DNA of 64,000 nucleotides, from positions 4,278,001-4,342,000 of the forward strand of contig JAAALK010000283.1 in the NCBI GenBank assembly GCA_019279435.1, written 5' to 3'. Under the pieces are notes generated by a model. That model searched no databases. It was given only the letters and a program-made list of their open reading frames with translations, and had not been told where the DNA came from. This document shows, piece by piece, positions 1 through 10,576 of the stretch. The stretch comes from Zizania palustris. Taxonomy: Eukaryota; Streptophyta; Magnoliopsida; Poales; Poaceae. Each line of letters opens with the position of its first letter. Within the stretch, counting starts at the first letter, position 1. The position numbers and the translations under genes were made by a program.

Positions 1-278
1 CTCTCAGCCCGGCAATCACTCACCGCCCGTGTACCTGAGTCAATCCTGGTCAACAATCCAGTGGGTCTTCTACTGCTTCTGGCCCATGCACCCGGATTGG
101 GCCAGCCCGACTTCGCAGCCTCCTCTACCCGACAGTCGCTCGCTGCCTGTGTACCTGAGTCACACGCGGCCCATGAAACAGCAGATCTCTTCTCTTCTTC
201 TGTCCTCTTTGACTATCGTTGACAATGACTCATCACTTCTGGAGCCATGAGGCCCACGCTATTCAGCATGGCTCCTCA
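1..278 (-). repeat. Copia-1 3' LTR, U3 end only
   Basis: These bases match 9278-9555 with three substitutions. On the minus strand the LTR begins TGAGGAGCC at 278, directly after a CAAGAGGGAGAT polypurine tract (279-290). The rest of the LTR lies left of the window. Confidence 0.92.
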
Positions 279-1585
279 ATCTCCCTCTTGATGAGTGCAT
301 TGTCAACACTCCTCTTTTCTCGGCTCTTCAGCACCTGCGAACAAATGTGGAAACACGAAAACAAAACACAAGAAAACAAAGAAGAAGAAAAAATAAGCTA
401 AAAAGTTTAGCCCTAATGACCAAAAGCCGAACAAAAGCAAGAAACGGTCATTATGGTTAACCAAAACGTAAAAGCTCAAAATGAGTGCGATTTGATATCA
501 ACAAAGTAAGAACTCCCCCTCAAACTCTGATCCCAAATTTTCTCCCCCTTGTTGACAAGGGAACTCATCAAGCACTCAAAAGAGACACAGACTCCCCCTG
601 AAATGCAACTCCCCCTCAAAATATGCAGTGAATGCAACTGTAGTGCATAAGGAGTGTAGAAAGCATGCTTCTCAAATATGATTGACTACAATTACAACAT
701 CTAACAGATACAGCAAAAGACATACTGTAACGATACATGGCATGATCAGTGCAACAGATGATATCTAAAGAAAATCATTAGCACGCATTTTTCAGTTTTT
801 GCAAACAAGAGGCATCACCACATTTTCCAGTAAAACAAGCAAGGTAAAACATGAGATGCAAAAGCTAACTGATATCTACCAAGATAAGCATTGTCCAAAA
901 CAAAGTGCTTCAGCAAACTTGTTATTATTTCAATTTTCAAGCTTTTTCTTTTCCGTTTTTCATTTTTGCCAGGGGTTATTTGCACGTCAAACCTTATGCT
1001 GACCGACCTAGTCAAGCCTAGGCCAGAACTGGACCATCAGAAGCTTAAGACATTGGTCTTGGCATACACTACAGTGTCCTAGTTCATACCAAAGTGCTAT
1101 GGTACGCAGTCCAGAACAATGTAATGCGACAAGACAAACCCACCTGGATCTTTTCAATTTTAAGCATAAAAAGGCATGGAATTTTCATTCATTTCTGACT
1201 GTTATAGCTCATTTTCCATGTTGAAGCAAAAAGATGTCCAAGTTGCATATCTGCATCTATGTGATGAACTAGCTACAAGGCATGCAATAGATAACAAAAG
1301 CACTCAGCCTACACATGCTAGTTACCAGAAGCAATGGTGATCATTTTTCAAGTTTTAAAGCATAAAAGCCATGCATATGACAGATATCAGACATATCAAG
1401 TGAACTGAACCAAAGCATGATCATTGACAAGTAATCAAAAGCATGTATCAGCTAGAATAAGTAAAGCAGTTCAATCATATAATAGAAGCATCTCTAAAGT
1501 GTAATATGTGAAAATGCAAGGTATGAACACACACAAAAAGACTCAAGAAAATAGTAAAGAAGAAGGAAAACTGACTCAAAATATC
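279..1585 (-). other. Copia-1 noncoding 3' region with several polypurine tracts
   Basis: About 1.3 kb between the pol stop and the 3' LTR with no credible ORF. Read on the minus strand, AGGGGGAG-type purine tracts recur near 510-520, 543-550, 592-600 and 609-616, as well as at the LTR border. The corresponding Copia-2 stretch (31090-32475) has the same arrangement, so it is a family trait. Multiple polypurine tracts are typical of SIRE-type elements and may prime plus-strand synthesis at several sites. Confidence 0.7.
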
Positions 1586-4500
1586 CTAAAAAGGATACAC
1601 AACACCCAAATCCCCTCGTAAACGCTCAAAAGTAGACTGATCTAGGGGTTTGGTGAAAATGTCTGCCAACTGATGATGGGTATCGACATGAACAAGGTCA
1701 ATGATACCTTTCTCATATTGATCCCGCAAGAAGTGAAAGCGCACATCAATGTGTTTGGTTTTTGAATGGAGACATGGGTTTTTCCCTACACTAATAGCAC
1801 TAGTGCTGTCGCAAAACAATGGGACCCTGGTAGGAAAGAATAACCCGAAATCTCGCAGAGTGGAAATCATCCAAACCAACTATGAGCAGCAGCTAGCAGC
1901 CACTACGTACTCAGCCTCTGTGGTCGAAAGAGCAACTCCAGATTGCTTTCGAGAAGACCAAGAGACAAGTGAGGAACCAAGGAACTGGCAAGTGCCAGAA
2001 GTCGACTTGCGATCCAACCGGCACCCACCAAAGTCAGCGTCCGAAAAGCCAGATAAATCAAGAGATGATGATGCTGAATAGTAAAGACCGAGATCGGGCG
2101 CATAAGTGAGATACCTGAAGATGCGCTTGACAGCCTGCCGATGAGACGCACGCAGTGAAGACTGGAAACGCGCGCAAAGTCCCACAGCGAACTGTATGTC
2201 TGGTCTTGTCATCGTTAAGTACAGTAGTGAACCGATCATCCCTCGAAACTCCCTTTCATTGACCTTGACGCCGCTCTCATCCTTGTCCAGACCCCCAGAA
2301 GTGCCCATCGGGGTCATCTGCGGCTTCAATTCACCACCAAAGTCAAATTTCTTAAGCATGTCGCGAGTGTACTTACCTTGGTGGATGAAGGTGCCGTCCT
2401 TGGTCTGCTTGATCTGGAGCCCTAAGAAGTACTTGAGCTCACCCATGAGGCTCATCTCAAACTCACTGTGCATCTGCTCAGAGAACTTGGACACAAGAGA
2501 ATCAGTAGTACCGCCAAAAATAATATCGTCCACGTAAATCTGAGCAACTAAAAAATCTGAAGCATCTCTGAGCAAGAAAAGAGTCTTATCCACAGAACCC
2601 ATCACAAAGCCCTTCCCCAACAAAAATTGCTTCAACCGGTCATACCAAGCCCTGGGGGCTTGCTTCAACCCGTATAAAGCTTTGTGCAACTTAAAAACAT
2701 GTCGAGGAAACTTAGGGTTCTCAAAACCGGGGGGTTGCCTAACATAAACATCCTCTTCTATGTACCCGTTCAGAAAAGCACTCTTAACATCCATTTGAAA
2801 AAGCTTAAAACCCTTCAAAACGGCAAAAGCTAGAAGAATACGAATGGACTCAAGACGGGCAACAGGAGCGAAGGTTTCTTCAAAGTCAATACCTTCCTTC
2901 TGGCAATAACCCTGGGCAACTAGTCGAGCCTTGTTGCGCACCACAACGAACCCCATCTTCACCTTGTTTGTTCTTGAATACCCACTTGGTGCCTATGGGG
3001 TTGCATCCTGATGGTGGCTCAACTAATGTCCAAACCCGATTGCGGACAAAATTTTCAAGCTCTTCTTGCATAGCATTAATCCAATTAGAATCAGAAAGAG
3101 CATGAGAAATGTCTCTGGGCTCAAAAGATGCAACAAACGCAGATTCAGCAAACACAGCGAGAGAGGCAGAAGAACGCAAAGTTCTCTCAGACAGATCACC
3201 TATGATGAGCTCTGAGGGATGGTCACGCTGAACTGCTCGGGTTCCCTGGTGATCTGAAGACACCTCACCGGAGTCAGCAGCTGGCACCTCTGGACTCGAC
3301 TGAGGGGGCTCGATCGATGTGGAAGAAGTGATCAGAGGTCCGCCCTCATCCTCAGTCGAAGTCTCAGAAGGTGTGGGCTCTGCGGGGGATGCAGAAGGCC
3401 CACCCTCATCAGCAGCTGGAGTATCCTCATCTTCCTCGAAGATGGACTCTCCGAGCTCATCATCACCAGAAAGCTCAAAAGAAGGAGTCAAAGAAGGCAA
3501 GGACTCATCAAAAGAAACCTCACAAGTCTCGACAAGCAGCTGGGATTCGAGGTTCCAAACACGGAAGCCTCGAGAATGCAATGCATAACCAAGAAAAACA
3601 CCATCCCAGCAACGAGACTCAAACTTGTCCAAATGCCCTCCCTTCTTGAGCACAAAGCACTTGCAGCCAAACGCTCGCAAGTGGCTCACCTTGGGCTGTC
3701 TGCCAAACCGCAACTCATATGATGTCTTACCAAGGTAAGCTCTAAGAAAAATGCGGTTGGCCAGATAGCAAGCCGTGTTCATGGCTTCAGCCCAAAAACG
3801 CCTAGGAGTCCTGTGCTCATCGAGCATCGTCCTGGCCATCTCGACTAGCGTGCGGTTCTTTCGTTCCACAACGCCGTTCTGTGGGGGAGTGTAAGGAGAA
3901 GAAAACTGATGGTCCAGACCCTGATCACTACAGAAGCTGACGAACTGAGAGTTCTTGAACTCAGAGCCATTGTCGGAGCGAATTGCTCGCATTCGACCAT
4001 TGTTCTCATTCTTCCACTTCAAGATCAGGTCATGAACAAACTGAAACGTTTCATCCTTGCACTCCAAAAAGAAAACCCACGAAAATCGAGAAAAGTCGTC
4101 AACAATTACAAGTGCATACCACTTCCCACCGACTGAGCATACTCGAGCTGGACCTACAGTGTCCAAATGTAAAAGCTCGCCCGGATACGATGTCATCACC
4201 TGAGTCACAGGTGAGTGAGAAGCGGCAACCATTTTCCCATGACGACAGGGATGACAAACTAGATCCTTCTCCATCTTAAGCTTGGGCAATCCTCGGATGA
4301 GGTCCATAGAGCTTAACCTGACTAACAGATCAAAACTCAAGTGACCTAACCTCCTATGCCACTTCCAGAGCTCAGAAGAAGATCCAGCAATCAAACAACG
4401 AGAAGGGCCAAAAGAACTAGAGAAGTCAATTCGAAAAACTTTACCGAATGGTAAGATCTGACAAACCAAAGACCCTCTAGAATCAACCACAGATGAATTG

Positions 4501-4800
4501 CCCTTCTTAAAACGCACTTCCAAACCATCCTCAAGAAGTTGCGAAATAGAAATCAAATTAAAGTTCAAATTTTTAACCAAAGCAACATTCTTTAAAGAGA
4601 AATGATCTGAAATGCGAATTGATCCTATGCCACTTACTTTCCCTTGACCGCTGTTCCCGAATGTGATGTACTCTTTGGAGCTCGGGGGAGTGAGACTGGA
4701 GAACCATCTGCGATGTCCCGTCATGTGGCGAGAGCATCCTGAGTCCATGATCCAAACATCCTCCAGTCCCAGGTCCTGCACAATCAGTGTCTGTAAGTGG
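1586..4800 (-). pseudogene. pol: Copia-1 pol (protease, integrase, reverse transcriptase, RNase H), broken
   Basis: Three open segments read leftward. 4781-2886 holds the protease active site (IMDSGCSRHMTG near 4750), the integrase zinc-binding region (HRRLGHL ... CHPCRHGK), the catalytic core (D in LLHLDTVGP, D in IRSDNGSEF, E in PQNGVVERKNRT), an acidic linker and the RT start. 2962-1880 continues in another frame with the RT core: DVKSAFLNG, IYVDDIIFG near 2519-2545, and RNase H residues in SDADFGG and STTEAEYV. A TAG at 1880-1882 separates the last segment (1879-1586), which holds CDSTSAISV and HIDVRFHFLRD. Breaks are one frame change near 2965, the TAG at 1880, and a frame change at about 4795 joining gag to pol. 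All catalytic residues I can place are present, so loss of function comes from the breaks alone. Confidence 0.88.
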
Positions 4801-5119
4801 GAGCAAATGGTCCGGCACCAGGTTTAGCAAAAGAGCTAAACCAGTGTCGAGCCATCTGCTTAAAAGATGGAAAGCAAAAATCATCAAAAGAGTTTGGACC
4901 AAAGCGCGGCTCAAAGCGCGGTCCATGGTTCTGCCTAACCCTGCGGCCACGAGGTCCAGAACCGTAGCCAACACGGTCTGGAAATCTGCCGGAACGGACA
5001 CCACCAACTGGAGCACGGGCAAGAAAGCCGTCTCCTCTACCACCACCTACACGACGCGGCCTGGCCTCCAGCCTCTCCCCGCGCCGAGGAACACGCAGTC
5101 TACCACCCTGCTGGTAGAA

Positions 5120-7537
5120 CTACTCCTGATCACTACGAGCCCTCTCTGCTCTCTCAACCCGCTTCCTCCTGAAGCAGAACTCCGCAAGATGCCCGTCTCT
5201 CTGACAGTACTCACAATGATAGGTAGGCTTCTTGGGATGTGGTTGAGGCTTGGGGTTCTTGGGCTTAGTGGTGATTGGTGTTGTCTTCTTGGGCTGAGAG
5301 GGTCCAGGAAGAGAGTCTAGAGAAGACTGGAGGTATTTGGTCTTCGGAACCCAGATAGGCTTCTTGGGTGGAGCTTTAGGTGGTTCATGGATCCCATCCT
5401 TGGGCTGACAAGCCTGGGAAGACTCAGTGGAGTGAGTCTTGGGATATCTCTGCTCTGGAGTCATTTTACTCCACTCCACTACCCGGCTGATGGCACTCTC
5501 AAAGTCAGCCTTGGTGTAGGTGTAACCTACCCCAAACCCATCCTGCCTCTTGAACTGCTGGATCATCATGCCAAGCTGTGGCTCTCTGGCACTAATCCAA
5601 CTCAGGATAGAACGGAGGTAAAAGTTCTCATTCTGAGAATCAGCTAGCTCCTCTCTCAAAGAAGCTAGAACCTCCACCTGAGACAAGCAGGTCTCACACT
5701 CACTCTCTACTTGGACAGACTTTTCAGCTTTCAGCTTGATTAGCTCCATTCTAAGAGACAGACAGTTCTCACAGACAGTGGGTGGAACTGACAGTGTCTC
5801 AAGCTCTAGCCTAGTCTGGGCAAGCTCAGCTCTCAACCTCTCCAAATCACCCAACTGTTCATCGCCCTTGGATTTCAGCTCAGCTAAGACAGCTAGATGA
5901 GATGGGCAATCAACACAGGGTGCGACGACAGTGGCTTGAGCATCTTTCAGCTCCAGCTGAGCACTTTCAAGCTCAGTGGCCAAAGCGTCCCTCTCATCAA
6001 CCCTTTCTGTGTATCTGGACTTCAGAGTCGACAGGTCACACAGAAGCACCTCACACTTCGGGCACTCACTGCTATCACCCAAGCAAGGGGAAGAAGATAG
6101 ACTCTCAATTCTACCGTTGGCCACGGCAAGCTCACTCTCTAATTCGTCTATCCTTTTCTTAGCCCCCCTAAGCAGTTTCTCCCGATACTTTAACTCCTGA
6201 CGATTGCTTTCAAGTAAATCAACAATTTCTCGCTCATAAAATGATACCTTGTTGTCGTCGTCGTCGGAGTCGTCGGAGGAGCTCTTTTCTTCCCTATCCC
6301 CAAGAGCCATTGAGCAGAAGCTCTTGCGGGATCTTCGGCGCTGGTGTGAGTGGCTCTTCGGCTTATCTCCGAAGGCCATGAAGCAGAGGCCCGCCGGATC
6401 GTCCTTGTCCTTCCCCTTCCTGATGGCGATCTCCTCATCACTTGAGCTCGATGAAGAGGAAGAAGACGTGGACTGCTTAGAGTAGCTCTTCTCCATCTCG
6501 GCGAAGAAGGCCTTGTCGCGCTTCTTGTTCTCTCGCCGGTAGTCCTTCAGGGCCTTCTTGAAGAATCGGGTCTTCGGCTTGCCCTTGTTGAAGGATGAGC
6601 TCTCATGCTTGCCGGAGTCATGGAAGCTGCCACTGGTGCCCTTCTTGTATCCATTGCGCTTGGGGCAGTCGGCGATGAAGTGTCCTGGATCACCACACTC
6701 AAAGCATCCGGATTTTATGCCGTGTCTTTTGAACATTCTCTTGTCATAGACACGACGCACCCGGTTGTTAAAGAGACACAAATCATCATCTCCTAAAGAC
6801 TCAAGCTGGTCCTCAGTGATAGACATCAAGGAGAAACCAGCACAGCTCACAGCAGAGGGATCAACAGAAGGTGTAGCAAGGGCCAGGGATTTTGATCCAG
6901 AACCAGTGAGATTTGATCTCAGCTGGATATCTACCTCAGTGGCCTTCAGCTTGCTAAACAACTCAGAAATGGTCAAGGTATCGTAAGAAGTGCTCTCAAC
7001 GATAGAGGATACCTTGATCTCCCAGATCTTTGGGTCCAAGGTATGGAGAACCTTGAGCGCCTGCTCGTGATCTGAGACTAACTGAGCACCCTCAGCCTTG
7101 TTGTCCCGAAGCTTGTTAATGATCGACTGAAAACGACCAAACAAAGCCTCAACAGATTCACCCGGCTTCTGTGTGAAATTCTCATATTCACGCCGGTAGG
7201 TCTGATAGAGCCGAGCCTTGACCTGTGCTGTTCCCTCATGGTGTGCCTTGAGGGTAGCCCAGATCTCTCTCGCAGTGGAGAGATGACTCACACGCTCAAA
7301 CTCAGTGGGACCTAAACCAGAAAACAGAATGTTCACAGCCTTACTGTTGCTCAAATGCTGAGCAATGATACCAGCAGTACCCTGCTCAATAACTGGCAAT
7401 ATGACAAACGTGGTGTGAACGCAAATATCCCAAATGTCCGAACCCTGGCTCATAAGATAGGCTCGCATGCGAGTCTTCCAATAGTTATAGCCATTGGCTT
7501 CCAAGGACGGGACCTTGCCAGGAGACGTCATGGTCAC
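5120..7537 (-). CDS. gag: Copia-1 gag, 805-codon ORF ending at a nonsense codon
   Basis: The structural protein that would package the element's RNA into particles. Residues about 1-230 resemble the Copia gag (UBN2-type) domain (KVPSLEANGYNYWKTRMRAY; ARLYQTYRREYENF). A CCHC zinc knuckle CFECGDPGHFIADC lies near residue 277, followed by Lys- and Ser-rich low complexity, a long coiled coil (about 440-650) and a second CCHC motif CEYCQRDGHLAEFC near 772. Two well-separated knuckles are unusual for a Copia gag. The start at 7537 lies just after the primer binding site, and the aligned Copia-2 reading frame starts at the same place. The TAG at 5120 aligns with CAG in Copia-2, so it is probably a mutation; the frame then stays open to about 4796 (Arg/Gly-rich). 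Confidence 0.9.
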   Translation of the reverse strand: MTMTSPGKVPSLEANGYNYWKTRMRAYLMSQGSDIWDICVHTTFVILPVIEQGTAGIIAQHLSNSKAVNILFSGLGPTEFERVSHLSTAREIWATLKAHHEGTAQVKARLYQTYRREYENFTQKPGESVEALFGRFQSIINKLRDNKAEGAQLVSDHEQALKVLHTLDPKIWEIKVSSIVESTSYDTLTISELFSKLKATEVDIQLRSNLTGSGSKSLALATPSVDPSAVSCAGFSLMSITEDQLESLGDDDLCLFNNRVRRVYDKRMFKRHGIKSGCFECGDPGHFIADCPKRNGYKKGTSGSFHDSGKHESSSFNKGKPKTRFFKKALKDYRRENKKRDKAFFAEMEKSYSKQSTSSSSSSSSSDEEIAIRKGKDKDDPAGLCFMAFGDKPKSHSHQRRRSRKSFCSMALGDREEKSSSDDSDDDDNKVSFYEREIVDLLESNRQELKYREKLLRGAKKRIDELESELAVANGRIESLSSSPCLGDSSECPKCEVLLCDLSTLKSRYTERVDERDALATELESAQLELKDAQATVVAPCVDCPSHLAVLAELKSKGDEQLGDLERLRAELAQTRLELETLSVPPTVCENCLSLRMELIKLKAEKSVQVESECETCLSQVEVLASLREELADSQNENFYLRSILSWISAREPQLGMMIQQFKRQDGFGVGYTYTKADFESAISRVVEWSKMTPEQRYPKTHSTESSQACQPKDGIHEPPKAPPKKPIWVPKTKYLQSSLDSLPGPSQPKKTTPITTKPKNPKPQPHPKKPTYHCEYCQRDGHLAEFCFRRKRVERAERARSDQE

Positions 7538-7582
7538 TACCGGGGTTTAGAACCGGTTAAGGTATGGAAAAACCCTAACCAA

Positions 7583-7594
7583 GCTCTGATACCA
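7583..7594 (-). promoter_or_regulatory. Copia-1 primer binding site
   Basis: TGGTATCAGAGC on the minus strand, two bases after the LTR end. This is complementary to the 3' end of initiator tRNA-Met, the usual primer of plant Copia elements. Confidence 0.92.
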
Positions 7595-7596
7595 CT

Positions 7597-9555
7597 TGTA
7601 GGACCGAAAGTAGCGACCAGAGGGGGGGTGAATGGGCGCCTTAAAAAATTCTTTCGAATCAATGGCCTGTTCCCAATACCCAACGCACCTCAAAAGACTA
7701 CGCAGCAGAAAATAAACAAAAGGCCTAAGTCTAAAGGTTTCTAACCTAGAAGCAAATGATTATAACTGAGAATTATTAAATAAGTGCAACTAGGCAGATG
7801 AACATGGTGTAACAGGCCTAAACTTCTCAATGAAATGATCTAAGTATGTGTGAGATGAAAAGAGAAGTTACTGTCAAATTTTGTCTCCTGTTCGGAACTT
7901 GGCGAAGCCCCCTTCGCACGTCGAGGTCTGCTTCGGAGGTTGGTGATGGAGCCTGCTTCGGAGGTCAGTTGCGAAGCATGTCGAATAAGCCGAAGGTATT
8001 TGGTTCTAGCCTAGTTCGAAGGAGCAGGGAGCGAAGTATGCTTCGGAGCGAAGTAACAGAGTCAGAGCTTGCTTCGAAGTGCGCACTTCGAAGACAAGAC
8101 TTCGAACACAACTTCGAACCGAAAGCTTCGAAGCTAAACCCTCGAACAGAAAGCTTCGAACACAGCACACAAACGGACAACCTTCGAACAAAACGCGAAG
8201 CCAGTCACACGACAGAAAACCAAGTCCGAAGCCTATATTTTACCTTCGAAAAGAGCAAGCTTCGAAAAAGGGAAGCGAAGGTTGACACCCCACACAAAAG
8301 CTAGCGCGAGGCCTAGTGGAACTACACTCTTCGAACCCAACTCCGAAAATTAACGAGGTGGGGACTTCGAACAACTAGAGCCGAAGTCACTTTTGCACTG
8401 TCGTTCGAAGTATGCGATGCTGACGATCAGAAGAATACTTCGAAGCTTATCAACACAGACCGCAAACCGAAGATCGAAGATTGAGCGAAGCCTTCGAAGA
8501 TGTTAAATCGAAGCCTGCCTCACGGAGCTGAGGGGCTTCGAATAGAGAGGTTGGCTTCGCCAGAAACAGCCAGAAAAGGTACTCAGAGCTGACACCCTCG
8601 ATCAAAAAGCTGCGCAATAGAAGGAGAAAAGGTGGGACGGAACACTGTAGCTACAGGAAAGTAGTACTACTTGCAACAGCAAGAACTAGTACTCTGTTCG
8701 TGAAGAACAGAAGCAAAAGAGAAGCTTCTGCTCACGAAATAAATTCAGGCTGCCTGTAGCCGAAGCATTAACTCCCCAAACCAAACAATGTGTACCGAAA
8801 GAAATCAACAGAGACCAAGGCTTTAATGCATCCAAGAGATTAGAACAAATGCAAGGCAAAAATGGAGCAAGTAAGAACCTGGCGGCGCATACAGGAGAGA
8901 GAAGGTGAGAAACAAAATGACCCAATAGAGTGGATTTGATTTCAGCCAAAAGGGTAGTCCAAACCCTAGGGATTGGGGTCCTATTTATAGGCTCCCAACA
9001 CTAGGAATATTCTACCAGCCCCTTAGGGTTTTTACAGACGCAATAATAAATGAAAAAGACTCTACTGCCCTTAGGAATTTTTACAGACACGACTGACTGA
9101 CTGTGGGCCTAGAGTTACAGATGACTTATCCGGAAGCTCAGCTTTCATAGCGACTACGGCTTCTCTTCTGGACAGTCGGATACAAGATCGACGGTTGTCA
9201 GTTTTGCGCCGAAACTGACAAAGCCTCCACCGGCTTTGCACCAGATACCCGGATTGGGCCGGCCTGACTCCACAGCTCTCTCAGCCCGGCAATCACTCAC
9301 CGCCCGTGTACCTGAGTCAATCCTGGTCAACAGTCCAGTGGGTCTTCTACTGCTTCTGGCCCATGCACCCGGATTGGGCCAGCCCGACTTCGCAGCCTCC
9401 TCTGCCCGACAGTCGCTCGCTGCCCGTGTACCTGAGTCACACGCGGCCCATGAAACAGCAGATCTCTTCTCTTCTTCTGTCCTCTTTGACTATCGTTGAC
9501 AATGACTCATCACTTCTGGAGCCATGAGGCCCACGCTATTCAGCATGGCTCCTCA
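7597..9555 (-). repeat. Copia-1 5' LTR (1,959 bp)
   Basis: On the minus strand it runs from TGAGGAGCC (9555) to GGTCCTACA (7597). A TATA box CCTATAAATAGG lies near 8983-8992, giving about 570 bp of U3 and nearly 1.4 kb of R/U5. The stretch 7900-8560 is packed with TTCGAA and CGAAG motifs, unlike the rest of the LTR. The ORFs in it are short frames in repetitive sequence and are not annotated. Confidence 0.9.
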
Positions 9556-10058
9556 ATCTCCCCCTTGATGGAAGGCCAGATCACTGCTGAGTCTCATTCG
9601 TTGTGTGGTAGAGCTCCCTGGAGAGCTCCTTCTAAGCATCCATGGCAATAGAGATGCCACGACACATGGTGAATATCTTCGACATCATCCTCTTTATGGG
9701 AGAAGAGGATGGAGAGGATCTCGATCTAGAAGCCTGTCCACTGGATTGAGCTAGAGGGTGAGAAGACACTGGAGGAGCCTGAGTTGGAGCCTTGGGCACT
9801 CTAGGAGTGAAGTCGCAATGCTTCACTTCTAGAACCATCTGGAGGTGAGAGACGGTGTTGATCACACACTGAATGTATGGATCATAGATAAAGCTTCTCT
9901 TTGGCATCACTAAGCAGTTCCATAGAAAATGTGCCACACTGAAAGGATACTGATCCTCCCTCATGGCACTGAACAAGTTCCTAGTATTGGACAGCAAATG
10001 AGTGGCATCCCCTTGCCTAGGCAGTAGTGTCTTCCTAAACATATTGTTCAGTGCCTCA
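9556..10058 (-). pseudogene. 3' end of another LTR element: ORF fragment plus polypurine tract
   Basis: Minus-strand ORF 10042-9632 (136 codons, stop at 9632) contains NLFSAMREDQYPFSVAHFLW followed by a Pro/Ser-rich tail. It resembles the C-terminal part of the unclassified 'putative plant transposon protein' ORFs of non-autonomous grass LTR elements (recognition from memory, moderate). It is followed by about 60 bp and then a CATCAAGGGGGAGAT polypurine tract that abuts the LTR starting at 9555. This is therefore internal sequence of an element whose 3' LTR is the LTR at 7597-9555. Its upstream part was displaced by the CACTA insertion at 10059. Confidence 0.55.
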
Positions 10059-10560
10059 CACTACCACAGAAACATACATTAGTGACAGGTCATAATGTAT
10101 ATTAGTGATGGGCATGTCCCCTGTCACCCTTATTGTGTTAGTAAAGCCCTATCATTAATGACAGGTAAATACCCGTCACTAAAGGTTATCTCTAGGTCCC
10201 CTTCGCGTCTGGTATGCCCTCTTTTAGTGATGGGTAACATCTCTCACTTGTCACTAAAGGTCATCTTTAGTGACGAGGAGTACTTTACACTCATCACTAA
10301 TGAGACCTTTAGGGACGGGTCACCAATATCACCCGTCACTAATATTATGGTTATATTAAAAAAATATTTTTAGGCTGCATCTTGAATAGGTCATCTTTAG
10401 TGATGGTGGTACTTTACACAACTCGTCACTATTGTGACCTTTAGAGATAGGTCACCAATGTCACCTATCACTAATGTTATGGTCATATTAAAAAAATATT
10501 TATTTTTAGGCTGCATCCTGAATCAAAACTAGGATTTGGCAGCTAATTTTTTAAATTGCA
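10059..10560 (-). mobile_element. CACTA transposon terminus with subterminal repeats
   Basis: The terminus reads CACTACCACAGAAA from 10059, preceded by a possible 3-bp target duplication TCA (10056-10058). From 10085 to about 10480 the motif TTAGTGAYGGG and its complement CCCGTCACTAA alternate in direct and inverted order, the usual transposase-binding subterminal array of grass CACTA elements. The genes of this element read on the minus strand, so this is its 3' end. I could not find the matching inverted terminus with confidence. Confidence 0.75.
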
Positions 10561-10576
10561 AACAACACATAATTCA

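Larger units (their letters stand above)
1..9555 (-). mobile_element. Copia-1: Ty1/Copia LTR retrotransposon, SIRE/Maximus-like, left LTR cut by window edge
   Basis: On the minus strand the order is 5' LTR (7597-9555), primer binding site, gag, protease-integrase-RT-RNase H, a noncoding 3' stretch rich in polypurine tracts, and a 3' LTR of which only 278 bp lie in the window. Integrase before RT defines Copia. The long gag with coiled coil, the long spacer after pol and the repeated polypurine tracts suggest the SIRE/Maximus (Opie/Ji-like) lineage; this lineage call is inference. The 278 bp shared by both LTRs differ at three positions by eye, so the insertion is fairly young, yet gag and pol carry two nonsense codons and at least two frame changes. 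Copia-2 at 26680-35753 is a diverged relative in the opposite orientation. Confidence 0.9.

Noticed and set aside
7846..8304. 152-codon ORF in the Copia-1 LTR, rich in Arg/Ser/Lys
   Set aside because: Arises from repeated TTCGAA sequence lacking stops in one frame. It sits inside an LTR and is not shared by the relative at 26-35 kb.
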